A stretch of 64,000 nucleotides of DNA from Streptomyces sp. TN58. Lineage in GTDB: Bacteria > Actinomycetota > Actinomycetes > Streptomycetales > Streptomycetaceae. The notes beneath the pieces are model-generated. The model saw only the letters and a list, made by a program, of their open reading frames with translations. It was not told the DNA's origin and searched no databases. The stretch's first letter is position 1; each line of letters begins with the position of its first letter. Position numbers and translations under genes: made by a program. Shown in pieces: positions 8,573 through 16,883 of this stretch. The DNA is taken from assembly GCF_001941845.1 (NCBI RefSeq), contig NZ_CP018870.1, positions 7,044,001 to 7,108,000 on the forward strand. The letters run 5' to 3'.

Positions 8573-9375
8573 AACTTCCGGTGGTCGAGCATGTCCGCCG
8601 GGGTCACGTCGTTCCACGGCCGCATGGTGTCGTTCAGGTCCACCACGTTCGGCGTGCCCGCTGCCGGCAGGTACGTGGACTGCGGGTGCTTGGCCTGCCA
8701 CTCGGCCCACAGCTTGTCGATGAAGGCGTGGTGCATCCAGAACACCGGGTCGTTGGGGGAGACCCCGGTGGACATCTGCCCGCCGACCCACACGTGCACC
8801 CGGTTGTGCAGGTTGGCGCCGCGCCAGCCCTCCAGGTGGTTGCGGAAGCCGTTGGAGGAGCTGTTCCAGGGAGCCATGTCGTAGACCGGCATGGCGAGTA
8901 CGGAGTCCACCTCGGCCCGGGTCGGCAGCTGGGCCACGCCCGCCCCGAGCGCGCGCCGCAGGTACGGGCGCCCGTCCACGCGCACGTCGATGTTCCACCG
9001 GCCCGTCGCGTACGCGAAGGGGCCGTCCATGACCTGCCCGTCACGGGCCCGGCCGGTGCCGCCGAGGAAGTCGGGGCCCCAGAGGGAGGAGCGCGTGGTG
9101 CGGTCGGCGGTCCAGTCCCAGTAGGGGAGCGCGACGCTCGCGTCCACCTTCTGCAGCGCCTCCTCGAACTCCAGCAGGAAGCGGCGGTGCCACGGCAGGA
9201 AGGAGGGGGAGCGGTGGCCGACGCGGTCGCCCGAGTCGGTGTCGCTCATGATGAAGCCGTTGTGGGTGGTGACGAAGCGGTCGTAGCTGCCGTTGCGCTT
9301 GAGCTCCAGCAGGGCCGAGGTGAAGGCGCGCTTCTCCTCGGGCGTCAGCGTGGCCTGGTTCTTGCGGACGGTCAT
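8530..9375 (-). CDS. melC2: tyrosinase (monophenol monooxygenase) MelC2
   Basis: A 281-residue binuclear type-3 copper enzyme that hydroxylates tyrosine and oxidises the product to dopaquinone, giving extracellular melanin. CuA ligands are His38, His54 and His63 (TTHN, GHRSPSFLPWHRRF). CuB ligands lie in NLHNRVHVW and in MHHAFID. Length and spacing match Streptomyces MelC2. It has no signal peptide; the family is exported and copper-loaded as a complex with Tat-leader protein MelC1, encoded just upstream with an ATGA overlap. The first gene of the operon and this one are therefore translationally coupled. Confidence 0.97.
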   Translation of the reverse strand: MTVRKNQATLTPEEKRAFTSALLELKRNGSYDRFVTTHNGFIMSDTDSGDRVGHRSPSFLPWHRRFLLEFEEALQKVDASVALPYWDWTADRTTRSSLWGPDFLGGTGRARDGQVMDGPFAYATGRWNIDVRVDGRPYLRRALGAGVAQLPTRAEVDSVLAMPVYDMAPWNSSSNGFRNHLEGWRGANLHNRVHVWVGGQMSTGVSPNDPVFWMHHAFIDKLWAEWQAKHPQSTYLPAAGTPNVVDLNDTMRPWNDVTPADMLDHRKFYTFDTEPAPASHR

Positions 9376-9761
9376 GCCGCACCGCCGAAGGGGACGAGGG
9401 GCGCGCCCTGGAGGTCGCGGACGGCGGCGCGGGCGAGTAGCTTCGGCTCGGTGAACGTCTCGTAGTGGTTGATGACGCTGATCCAGCTGCCGTCGGCGTT
9501 GCGCATGATGTGGAGTTCTCTGCCGTCTATCCGGACGGTGGGTTGGCCGGGCGCGTGGTGGCCCCCGTGGTGCCCTCCGCCGCCCGTGGTGATCTGGATG
9601 CGGCGGCCCTGGTAGACCTCGTCGACGGTGCCCGGGGGGGTGGGCACGGCGGGGGTCGCGGCGGCGCTTGTGGCGACGCTCGTTGCTGCGGCGGTCAGGC
9701 CGAGGACGGTGAGTGCACCGGCAGTGGTCCCCAGGGCCTGACGGCGGGTGATCTTGTTCAT
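9372..9761 (-). CDS. melC1: tyrosinase cofactor/copper chaperone MelC1
   Basis: A 129-residue protein with a twin-arginine leader (TRRQALGTTAGALTVLGLTAAA). Its mature part carries a GGGGHHGGHH histidine cluster and the conserved IDGRELHIMRNADGSWISVINHYETF core of tyrosinase caddie proteins. MelC1 binds apo-MelC2, delivers copper and carries it through the Tat pathway. The stop codon overlaps the melC2 start (ATGA). The start is ATG. The 244-bp gap upstream to 10005 contains no gene, only a hairpin and presumably the melC promoter. Confidence 0.97.
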   Translation of the reverse strand: MNKITRRQALGTTAGALTVLGLTAAATSVATSAAATPAVPTPPGTVDEVYQGRRIQITTGGGGHHGGHHAPGQPTVRIDGRELHIMRNADGSWISVINHYETFTEPKLLARAAVRDLQGAPLVPFGGAA

Positions 9762-9844
9762 GGCCGAAGAGGTATCAGCGCCCGTGAAGGGCTTGGCCGG
9801 TATCCGGACATCAGCGGATAAGTTGCCGGTAGAACAAGTTGGAT

Positions 9845-9889
9845 GATCTTCCCGTCCGGGCCGGATCCTGCGGCTCGAACGGGAAGATC
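9845..9889 (-). terminator. hairpin downstream of the erythromycin-esterase-family gene
   Basis: GATCTTCCCGT (9845-9855) and its exact complement at 9879-9889 form an 11-bp stem around a 23-nt loop. It lies 117 bp beyond the stop of the leftward gene at 10006 and about 85 bp upstream of melC1. It may insulate the two transcription units. A role in the melC leader is also possible. Confidence 0.4.
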
Positions 9890-10005
9890 TGCGGCAGCAA
9901 GCCTACTCGACGGTAAGTTTTACGCGTCGGCAGGGTGTCTATGAACGGTGTCACACTGCAGAGTCGGCCGGAAGCAGAGTGTCAACCAGGCCGTGGAGGG
10001 GAACG

Positions 10006-11223
10006 TCAGGCGGACCCGTCCCGGGAAGGGGGGACGTCCTTGACGAAAACGAGTCCGTCGGTCGCCGCCAAGTGGGCCGGGTCGAACGGGAAGTAGCCGA
10101 ACCACGCGGACGCGCGGGGTGCCGCGAGCGTACCGGCGAGGGCCGCGCCGAGGGCGGGGGAGTCGACCACGCAGACGTCGGCCGGGAGCGCGTACAGCAC
10201 ACCCTCCAGGGTGCCCGGTCGCGGACTGTCCACCCCGCGATGCCGGATCGTGCCGAGGGCCGTCGCGAAGAAGGCGTACTGCTCGCCCAGCCGCGCGCTC
10301 GCGATCGAACCGGCGCTCCACCACTCCAGCGGCCGTCCGCCCATGCGCATGGAGCTCCTGGCCCGCTGGAGGTGGCTGTTGTGGGCGTGGACCAGGGTGG
10401 GGCCGCGCTCGGCCAGGGCCAGGAGGTTGTCGGCCATCATCAGGTCCCGCAGGCCGACCAGCCGCTCCACGCGGCCGGGTGAGGTGTCGGCCATCCAGTA
10501 GTGGTAGCGCAGCAGGCCGGTCGCCGTGCGCCCGTACATCCGGGCCAGCTCGCACGCCTCCCGCGAGGTGGCCGTGATCAGGTGCGGGGCCTGCGCGTCG
10601 AGCAGCGCCACCAGGTCGTCGGCGAGCAGCCGCAGCTCACGGGCGTCGGCGGAGCGGCCCGCAGACCGGGCCGGGTCGGTCATCGCGGCCGGTTCGGTCC
10701 ACCGGCCGTCGTCGCCGAGGAGGCGGTCGAGCACGGGGGCGGTGCAGGGGAGCAGGTCGGGGTCGACGTGGGGCGCGAGGTAGTCGTGCAGTGCGGTGAG
10801 GGCCTGCCGGGGGCCGGCGGCGCCGGTCATCTCCAGCGGGCCGTCGAAGCCGGCGAAGCGGATCCGCTCGGGCGCGGGCCGGCCTTCGTTGTACGCCCGC
10901 ATCCAGCGCACGAGTTCACGGTTGGCCGCGGACCCGCCGAAGCCGTGGCTGAACCCGCGTTCCATGACCTCGTCGAGGCTGCCCGTGCCGGAGGTGACGT
11001 ACGCGTCGACGGCCGGCCCCGCCATGCAGTCGCTCTCGATCGCGATCGTCCGGTAGCCCTCCTCCTCGACAAGCTGCCGGAAGAGCTCGTTGCGCACGTC
11101 GAGCAGCGCGTCCTCGCCGTGGGTGGGCTCGCCCAGGGCGAGCAGCCGCGGCCGGGTCGCGAGCAGCCGCATGACGGCGGCGGCCTCCACGGCGTGGACG
11201 GTGTCCTTGATGTCGGTAGCCAT
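10006..11223 (-). CDS. erythromycin esterase family protein
   Basis: A 405-residue protein with the family signature LLALGEPTHGEDALLDVRNELF near residue 30 and the downstream block IAIESDC followed by RFAGFDGP. EreA/EreB enzymes of this fold hydrolyse the macrolide lactone ring with a Glu/His centre. Many Streptomyces homologues are uncharacterised, so macrolide resistance is not proven. The gene is divergent from a double-HTH MerR-type regulator; a 20-bp palindrome overlaps the start region of both, suggesting drug-responsive control. No macrolide biosynthesis genes are nearby. Confidence 0.85.
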   Translation of the reverse strand: MATDIKDTVHAVEAAAVMRLLATRPRLLALGEPTHGEDALLDVRNELFRQLVEEEGYRTIAIESDCMAGPAVDAYVTSGTGSLDEVMERGFSHGFGGSAANRELVRWMRAYNEGRPAPERIRFAGFDGPLEMTGAAGPRQALTALHDYLAPHVDPDLLPCTAPVLDRLLGDDGRWTEPAAMTDPARSAGRSADARELRLLADDLVALLDAQAPHLITATSREACELARMYGRTATGLLRYHYWMADTSPGRVERLVGLRDLMMADNLLALAERGPTLVHAHNSHLQRARSSMRMGGRPLEWWSAGSIASARLGEQYAFFATALGTIRHRGVDSPRPGTLEGVLYALPADVCVVDSPALGAALAGTLAAPRASAWFGYFPFDPAHLAATDGLVFVKDVPPSRDGSA

Positions 11224-11225
11224 GC

Positions 11226-11245
11226 CTTCAACGCTATCGTTGAAG
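11226..11245. promoter_or_regulatory. perfect palindrome, probable MerR-family operator
   Basis: CTTCAACG-CTAT-CGTTGAAG is an exact 8-bp inverted repeat with a 4-bp centre, 3 bp upstream of the esterase ATG and 37 bp upstream of the regulator GTG. Size and symmetry fit a MerR dimer site. On the plus strand TATCGT at 11269-11274 ends 7 bp before that GTG, so the regulator may be leaderless. Confidence 0.6.
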
Positions 11246-11281
11246 CTTCGGTTGAGACTTTCCCGCGATATCGTCGGCTCC

Positions 11282-11998
11282 GTGGCACGAAACCTTCAAA
11301 GCGGGATACAGCTCAGGCCGGTCGACCTGGCGCGCGGGCACGGTCTGTCCACGCAGGCCGTCAGGAACTACGAGGAGGCCGGGATCCTCCCGCCCGCGGA
11401 CCGCACCCCCCACGGCTACCGCACCTACACCCCGTTGCACGCGCGGGCCCTGGACGCCTTCCTCGCCCTGGTGCCCGGCCACGGCCACCGGACGGCGGCC
11501 TCGATCATGCGGGCCGTGAACGAAGGCGCCGCCGAGGAGGCGTTCCGCCTCGTCGACGAGAGCCACGCCCAACTCCTCGACGACCGGCGGACCCTCGGCG
11601 CCGTGGAGAACGCCCTCCGCGACCTGGAGCCGGCCGCGGCGGCGCCCGCCTCCGGTGAGACGTTCATCGGGCCGCTCGCGCACGAGCTGGGGATCAGGCC
11701 CGCGACCCTGCGTGCCTGGGAGAGGGCGGGGCTCGTCCGCCCGCGCCGCGACCCGCTGACCGGCTACCGCGTCTACGACGGGGCGGCCGTCAGGGACGCC
11801 CGCCTGACCTGCCAACTCCGGCGCGGTGGCTACCTGCTGGAGCAGATCGCCCCCCTGCTCGACCAGGTCCGCTCGGCCGGCGGCCTCGAACCCCTCCAGG
11901 CCGCACTGCTGACCTGGCGCGCGCGCCTGTCGGCCCGCGGCCGTGCCCTGCTGGCGGGAGCGGCCGAGCTGGAGGCGTACCTCCGCGCCCGCGACTGA
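11282..11998 (+). CDS. MerR/TioE-family transcriptional regulator with two HTH domains
   Basis: A 238-residue protein with two MerR-type DNA-binding segments. The first is at about residues 10-45 (RPVDLARGHGLSTQAVRNYEEAGILP) and the second at about 130-165 (IGPLAHELGIRPATLRAWERAGLV). Both are followed by the R-x-x-x-GYR-x-Y wing typical of the family, and the tandem layout matches TioE-type regulators. GTG 11282 is chosen because the first HTH begins ten residues later and the upstream frame lies inside the divergent esterase gene. It probably senses a ligand and controls the adjacent esterase and itself through the palindrome at 11226-11245. Confidence 0.82.
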   Translation: MARNLQSGIQLRPVDLARGHGLSTQAVRNYEEAGILPPADRTPHGYRTYTPLHARALDAFLALVPGHGHRTAASIMRAVNEGAAEEAFRLVDESHAQLLDDRRTLGAVENALRDLEPAAAAPASGETFIGPLAHELGIRPATLRAWERAGLVRPRRDPLTGYRVYDGAAVRDARLTCQLRRGGYLLEQIAPLLDQVRSAGGLEPLQAALLTWRARLSARGRALLAGAAELEAYLRARD

Positions 11999-12064
11999 TG
12001 ATCCGACAAGACCTCTCGCCTGAGCGGGAGTTACGGCAGTGTTTCTCCAAAGAAAATTCTGCAA

Positions 12065-12099
12065 AAGTACTTCTGGAAAAGGTGCGGCCCCCCTACCCT
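12065..12099 (+). promoter_or_regulatory. promoter of the ArsR-family gene with palindrome at -35
   Basis: This is an AT-rich pocket in an otherwise GC-rich gap. AAGTACTT (12065-12072) is a perfect palindrome overlapping a poor -35 (TTCTGG, 12071-12076). A TACCCT -10 lies 17 bp further at 12094-12099 and ends 7 bp before the ATG, implying leaderless mRNA. Autoregulation by the ArsR-type product is inferred. Confidence 0.4.
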
Positions 12100-12106
12100 G
12101 CTCACC

Positions 12107-12775
12107 ATGCCCAGCGAAGATCACATACGCGTACTCGATCCCGAACGGGACGCGGCGGCGCTCAAGGCCCTCACCCATCCCCTGCGCATCCGGCTGCTCG
12201 GCATGCTCCGGCAGGACGGCCCCGCCACCGCCAGTGAACTCGCGGTCAGGACGGGGGAGTCGTCCGCCTCCACCAGCTACCACCTGCGGGTCCTGGCGAA
12301 GTACGCGTTCGTCGCCGAGGCCGAGCACCGCGACGGCCGGGAGCGCCGATGGCAGGCCGTGCACGCCCTGACCTCCTGGAGCAACGAGGCAATGGAGGCA
12401 ACGCCGGGCAGCCGTGCGTACGTCACCCTCTCCCGCAGGACGCAGATCGAGCACCTGGCCGCGTCCCTGGCCCGGCACGAGGCCGACATGGCCGACGGCC
12501 GGCTGAGCCGGGACTGGGTGGGGCCCTCCGGCATCAGCGACCGGATGCCGCGGCTGACCCCCGAGTCCTTGACCGAACTCCGGGAGGTGTTCGACCGGAG
12601 GCTGGCGGAACTGGCGGCGCGCGACGCGGGCGACCCGCGCGCGAAGCCGGTCGTCCTGCTCACCGCCGGTCTGCCGCTGGCGCCGCGGGAACCCGGCGCC
12701 GCCGCCGCTGAGGCCGGCCGTGCGGAAGCCGGTGCCACGCAGGCCGGCGGCGCGGAAGCCGGAGGCGGAGCGTGA
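12107..12775 (+). CDS. ArsR-family winged-helix transcriptional regulator
   Basis: A 222-residue regulator. Residues 15-90 form an ArsR-type winged helix: LKALTHPLRIRLLGMLR, the recognition helix SASTSYHLRVLAKYAFV and a DGRERRW wing. No metal-binding Cys or His motif is visible, so it probably responds to something other than a metal. The C-terminal 120 residues are helical and end in an Ala/Gly-rich low-complexity tail. Its stop overlaps the GTG of the downstream MFS transporter (GTGA), so the pair forms a coupled regulator-exporter operon, with the regulator likely repressing the transporter. Confidence 0.85.
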   Translation: MPSEDHIRVLDPERDAAALKALTHPLRIRLLGMLRQDGPATASELAVRTGESSASTSYHLRVLAKYAFVAEAEHRDGRERRWQAVHALTSWSNEAMEATPGSRAYVTLSRRTQIEHLAASLARHEADMADGRLSRDWVGPSGISDRMPRLTPESLTELREVFDRRLAELAARDAGDPRAKPVVLLTAGLPLAPREPGAAAAEAGRAEAGATQAGGAEAGGGA

Positions 12776-14106
12776 GCCGGGTGGCGGACCTGGCCGCCGC
12801 GCGCCGCCGGTACGCCACGGTCTGCGTCCTGTACTGGCTGCCGCTGGGGCTCACCATCGCCCCCCTGATCCTGCTGCTCACCGAGCGCGGCCTGTCCTTG
12901 CCGGCCGTCGCCGGCTGCCTGGCCGCGCACTCCCTCACCGCCGCCCTCCTGGAACTGCCCACCGGGGGACTGTCCGACGTCGTCGGGCGCCGCGTCGTCC
13001 TCGCCGCCGCCGGCGTGTCGAACCTGGCCGCCCTGGTCCTCGTGGCCCTGGGCACCTCCGCCTGGCAGCTCGCACTCGGCATGGCCCTGATCGGCGCCGG
13101 CCGCGCCCTGTCCAGCGGGCCGGCCGAGGCCTGGTACGTCGACACCGTCCACGCGCGCTCCGGTCCCGACGCCGAACTGCGCACCGGCCTGGCCCGCGGC
13201 GCCTCCGCCACATCGGCCGCCCTCGCCGCCGGCACCCTGCTCGGCGGTGTCCTGCCCTGGCTGCTCGGAGCGGGGCCGGACCTCGGCGCCCGGCTGAGCG
13301 CGGCGACCTCCGGCACGGTCCTGCCGCTGTCCTGGCCGCTGCTGCTGGGGGCGTCGGTCGAGGTCGCCTTCGTGCTGTACGTCCTGGCGGCCCTGCACGA
13401 GCCGCCCCGCCCGGCGACCACGCTGCGCGGCGTACTGCGGGGCGTGCCGGCCACGGTGGCGGGCGGGCTCCGCCTCGGCGGACGCGACGCGCTGGTCCGC
13501 CGGGTCCTCCTCGGCGCGGCGGGCGCCGGCAGTGCGCTGGCCGTCGTCGAACTGCTCACGCCGGGCCGCACCGCCGCCCTGACGGGTGCCGCGGAGTCCG
13601 GCGCCGTGCTCTTCGCCGCGCTGGCCTGCGCCGGATTCGCCTGCTCCGCGCTGGGCAGCCACCTCGCGCCCCTCACCGCCAGGCTCGCGGGGGGCGGGCA
13701 GCGGGCGGTCGTACTCGGGCTCGGGGTGGGCGCGGGCGGCCTGTTCCTGATGGCGGCGACGGCGGCGTCCGCCGGTACGGCCGCGGCGGTCCTCGGAGCC
13801 GCCGGTTTCGGGCTGGTCTACCTCGGCCGCGGGGCGGCGGGCCCGAGCGAGAACGAGCTGCTGCACCGGCGTGTCGACGGTGCGGGGCGGGCCACGGCCC
13901 TGTCCGTGCAGTCCCTCGCCCTGCAGCTTTCGGCGGCCCTCACCGGTTCGCTCGCCTCCCTCCTGCCGCCGGGGCCGCTGCCCTGGCTGCTGGGCGGTAC
14001 CGCGATGCTGGCCGGAGCCCTGGTGTGGGTCGACCGCGGGGCCGTCCGGCCCCACACCACGTCGATGCGCAGTCTGTCCGGTAATGGCGGTTTTCGTCGC
14101 CTATAG
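12772..14106 (+). CDS. MFS transporter
   Basis: A 444-residue integral membrane protein with about 12 hydrophobic helices. The loop between helices 2 and 3 has the MFS pattern in ELPTGGLSDVVGRRVVL (motif A). An AEAWYVD segment after helix 4 resembles the EmrD/TetA-like drug exporters. The GTG start overlaps the regulator stop. The coupled ArsR-type regulator suggests inducible efflux, but substrate cannot be read from sequence. The last 20 codons overlap the promoter of gadB. Confidence 0.85.
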   Translation: MSRVADLAAARRRYATVCVLYWLPLGLTIAPLILLLTERGLSLPAVAGCLAAHSLTAALLELPTGGLSDVVGRRVVLAAAGVSNLAALVLVALGTSAWQLALGMALIGAGRALSSGPAEAWYVDTVHARSGPDAELRTGLARGASATSAALAAGTLLGGVLPWLLGAGPDLGARLSAATSGTVLPLSWPLLLGASVEVAFVLYVLAALHEPPRPATTLRGVLRGVPATVAGGLRLGGRDALVRRVLLGAAGAGSALAVVELLTPGRTAALTGAAESGAVLFAALACAGFACSALGSHLAPLTARLAGGGQRAVVLGLGVGAGGLFLMAATAASAGTAAAVLGAAGFGLVYLGRGAAGPSENELLHRRVDGAGRATALSVQSLALQLSAALTGSLASLLPPGPLPWLLGGTAMLAGALVWVDRGAVRPHTTSMRSLSGNGGFRRL

Positions 14107-14107
14107 T
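14102..14107 (+). promoter_or_regulatory. -10 element of a probable leaderless gadB promoter
   Basis: TATAGT, close to the TANNNT -10 consensus, ends exactly 7 bp before the gadB ATG. Transcription would start on the A of the ATG, and no ribosome-binding site is present upstream. A convincing -35 was not found. The element lies inside the last codons of the MFS gene. Confidence 0.5.
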
Positions 14108-14113
14108 CCAGGC

Positions 14114-15505
14114 ATGGCTCTGCATGAGACGAAGGACGCAACCCGCCAGGACGCCGACACGGACGTGTTCGCGTCCACGCTGAGCGGCCAGGTCCTCCCC
14201 AAGTACCGCATGCCGGAGGACCACTCGCCCACCGAGGTCGTCTACGAGCTCCTGCGCAACGAGCTCCTGCTCGACGGCAACGCCGCCCAGAACCTCGCGA
14301 CCTTCTGCACCACCTGGTCGGACGAGGGCGTGCACCGCCTGATGAACATCTGCCTCGACAAGAACATGATCGACAAGGACGAGTACCCGCAGACCGCCGA
14401 GATCGAGTCCCGGTGCGTCAACATTCTGGCCGACCTGTGGAACGCCCCCTCCGGCACCACCGCGACCGGATGCTCCACCACCGGCTCCAGCGAGGCCGCC
14501 ATGCTCGGCGGGCTCGCCCTCAAGTGGCGCTGGCGCGAACGCCGCCGGGCCGATGGGCTTCCCACGGACCGCCCGAACCTCGTCTGCGGGCCCGTCCAGA
14601 TCTGCTGGGACAAGTTCGCCCGCTACTTCGACGTCGAGCTCCGCCAGGTCCCGCTGGAGCCCGGAGCCACCGGCCTGCAGCCGCACCAGCTCGCCGAGTA
14701 CGTGGACGAGAACACCATCGGCGTCGTCGCCATCCTCGGCGTCACCTACACCTGCGACTACGAGCCCGTCGCCGAGCTGGCCGCCGAGCTCGACCGGATC
14801 CAGGCCGAGCACGGCTGGGACATCCCCATCCACGTCGACGGCGCGAGCGGCGGCTTCGTCGCACCCTTCCTCCACCCCGACGTGGTGTGGGACTTCCGGC
14901 TGCCGCGCGTCGCCTCCGTCAACACCTCCGGCCACAAGTACGGACTCGCGCCCCTCGGAGTCGGCTGGATCATCTGGCGCTCCGCCGACCTGCTCCCGGC
15001 GGACCTCGTCTTCAAGGTGGACTACCTCGGCGGCGACATGCCGACCTTCGCCCTCAACTTCTCCCGTCCCGGCGGTGAGATCATCGCCCAGTACTACCTC
15101 TTCCTGCGCCTGGGCCGGGGCGGCTACCGCCGCGTCCAGCAGGCCTGCGCCGACACCGCCCAGTACCTCGCGGGGCAGATCGCCGACATGGGCCCCTTCA
15201 CGCTCCTCTACGACGGCCAGGGCGCCCTGCCCGCCGTCTCCTACACCCTCACCGACCCGGCCGCGTCCCCCTTCACCCTCTACGACCTCTCCGACCGGCT
15301 GCGCATGCGGGGCTGGCAGGTGCCCTCGTACCCGCTGCCCGCCAACCGCGACGACACCGTCATCCAGCGCGTCCTGGTCCGCCACGGAGTCACCCGCGAC
15401 CAGGTCGCCCTGCTCGTCGAGGACATGCGGCGCGCCGTGGAACACCTGACCGCCACACCCCCGCCCGTGCCGGCCACCGAGCCCCAGTCCGGCTTCCACC
15501 ACTAG
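14114..15505 (+). CDS. gadB: glutamate decarboxylase
   Basis: A 463-residue PLP-dependent group II decarboxylase converting glutamate to GABA and CO2 in the cytoplasm, with a role in acid resistance and GABA supply. Length matches E. coli GadB. Visible signatures are GCSTTGSSEAAMLGGLALK (cofactor phosphate), HVDGASGGFVAPFL (PLP ring Asp) and the Schiff-base lysine at residue 275 in NTSGHKYGLAPLGVGW. The typical N-terminus TLSGQVLPKYRMPE is intact. No GABA antiporter gene is adjacent. ATG 14114 is chosen from homology and the TATAGT element immediately upstream. Confidence 0.95.
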   Translation: MALHETKDATRQDADTDVFASTLSGQVLPKYRMPEDHSPTEVVYELLRNELLLDGNAAQNLATFCTTWSDEGVHRLMNICLDKNMIDKDEYPQTAEIESRCVNILADLWNAPSGTTATGCSTTGSSEAAMLGGLALKWRWRERRRADGLPTDRPNLVCGPVQICWDKFARYFDVELRQVPLEPGATGLQPHQLAEYVDENTIGVVAILGVTYTCDYEPVAELAAELDRIQAEHGWDIPIHVDGASGGFVAPFLHPDVVWDFRLPRVASVNTSGHKYGLAPLGVGWIIWRSADLLPADLVFKVDYLGGDMPTFALNFSRPGGEIIAQYYLFLRLGRGGYRRVQQACADTAQYLAGQIADMGPFTLLYDGQGALPAVSYTLTDPAASPFTLYDLSDRLRMRGWQVPSYPLPANRDDTVIQRVLVRHGVTRDQVALLVEDMRRAVEHLTATPPPVPATEPQSGFHH

Positions 15506-15518
15506 CCGCGCGCCGGCG

Positions 15519-16316
15519 ATGGGCGAAGGACCGGCTGACGTCTGGGCGGAGGGCGGCGCCTACGAGCGGTACATGGGACGGTGGAGCCGCCGGGTCGCCG
15601 AGGCGTTCTGCGCCCGGCTCGACGTCCCGGCCGGTCAGCGGTGGCTCGACGTCGGATGCGGCACCGGCGCGCTGACCGCCGTGGTCGCCGCCCGTTGCCG
15701 GCCGCGTGCCGTGCTCGGGCTGGACCGCTCCGCCGGATTCCTGCGCGCGGCCCGGGACGCCGCGCCCGCACCGGCCCGGTTCGCCGTCGCCGACGCCCTG
15801 GCGCTGCCGGTCCGCGACGCGTCGTTCGACGCGGTCGTCAGCGGGCTGGCCCTCAACTTCTGCGAGCCGCCCGCGAGCGCGGTGGCCGAGGCCGCCCGCG
15901 TGGCCCGGCCGGGCGGCCTGGTCGCCGCCTACGTATGGGACTACAGCGACGGGATGGCCCTCCTGCGCCGCTTCTGGGACGCCGCGGCCGCCGTCGACCC
16001 GGCGGCCGCCGCCCTGGACGAGGGCCGGCGGTTCGCGCTGTGCCGCCCCGGCCCGCTGCACGCGCTGTGGACCGGGGCGGGGCTGGCCGACGTCTGCGTC
16101 GCCGCCGTCGAAGTCCCCACCGTGTTCAGCGGAATCGAGGACCTGTGGGAGCCGTTCCTCTCCGGCCAGGGCCCGGCTCCCGGCTACGTCGCCGGCCTCA
16201 CCCCGGCTGCCCGGGACCGGCTGCGGACCCGGCTCGCCGCGACACTTCCCACCGGCCCGGACGGCTCGGTCCCCCTGGCCGCCCGGGCCTGGACGGTCCG
16301 GGGCCGGCGACCGTGA
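15519..16316 (+). CDS. class I SAM-dependent methyltransferase
   Basis: A 265-residue cytoplasmic methyltransferase of the UbiE/type-11 class. Motif I is WLDVGCGTGALTAVVAARC near residue 45. An acidic residue follows beta-2 (VLGLDRSAG), and post-II FAVADALALPVRDASFDAVVSGLALNF corresponds to motifs II and III. The start lies 13 bp after the gadB stop, so cotranscription is likely although no functional link is evident. The substrate is unknown. The 115 bp to the next, convergent gene contain nothing recognisable. Confidence 0.87.
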   Translation: MGEGPADVWAEGGAYERYMGRWSRRVAEAFCARLDVPAGQRWLDVGCGTGALTAVVAARCRPRAVLGLDRSAGFLRAARDAAPAPARFAVADALALPVRDASFDAVVSGLALNFCEPPASAVAEAARVARPGGLVAAYVWDYSDGMALLRRFWDAAAAVDPAAAALDEGRRFALCRPGPLHALWTGAGLADVCVAAVEVPTVFSGIEDLWEPFLSGQGPAPGYVAGLTPAARDRLRTRLAATLPTGPDGSVPLAARAWTVRGRRP

Positions 16317-16431
16317 CCCGCGCGCCCCGGCGCGGCGGGCGGCAGGACGCAGGCGTGACGCGGCAGCCCGTCGGCCGAGTGGGCTCGATCTCGGGGCTGC
16401 GCCAGTGGGGCCGCGCCCGGTGGAGCTTCGC

Positions 16432-16809
16432 CTACACGGGCTCTACGAAAGCGGCCCGCCACTCCGGGCGCGGGTCGGCGCCGAGAGCAGTCCAGTACTC
16501 CGTCCCGCGGACGATCCGTCCCTCGCGGACGGTCCAGAACGACGCCGCCCGGAACACCCCGACGCCCTCGTGCGGGACCTCCACCTCGGAGACGACCTCG
16601 TCACCGGCGGCGACGATCCGCAGTACGCGGATCGCCCAGCCCTCCGGGTACTCGGAGTTCACCGCGACGTAGTTCCCGCTGCCCACCATCCGCTCACCGG
16701 TGGCCGGCCACTCGACGACCACATCCTCCGCGACCAGCTCGGCGACGCCCTCCCAGTCCCGCGCCTGGATCCGGTTCCACAGTGCTTCCACCACTTGCAA
16801 AGGCTCCAT
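16432..16809 (-). CDS. SnoaL/NTF2-like domain protein
   Basis: A 125-residue single-domain protein with the NTF2-like cone fold pattern: helix VVEALWNRIQARDWEGVAELVAEDVVVEWP, then GSGNYVAVNSEYPEGW, and the strands VSEVEVPHEGVGVFRAASFWTVREGRIVRGTEYW. Such proteins act as small-molecule isomerases or cyclases or as ligand-binding folds. Nothing nearby defines the substrate. ATG 16809 gives the standard length; an in-frame GTG eight codons upstream is possible. It follows the sigma/CAP gene by 74 bp on the same strand and could be read through from it. Confidence 0.8.
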   Translation of the reverse strand: MEPLQVVEALWNRIQARDWEGVAELVAEDVVVEWPATGERMVGSGNYVAVNSEYPEGWAIRVLRIVAAGDEVVSEVEVPHEGVGVFRAASFWTVREGRIVRGTEYWTALGADPRPEWRAAFVEPV

Positions 16810-16883
16810 GCGGATCACCCTGCCAGACACGGCCGCGGCGGACCCCCGCGGGCCGGCCCGCCGGCACCTCGCCCTGGACTCCC

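Noticed and set aside
13940..15502. 520-codon minus-strand frame
   Set aside because: Exact mirror of gadB with no recognisable protein pattern.
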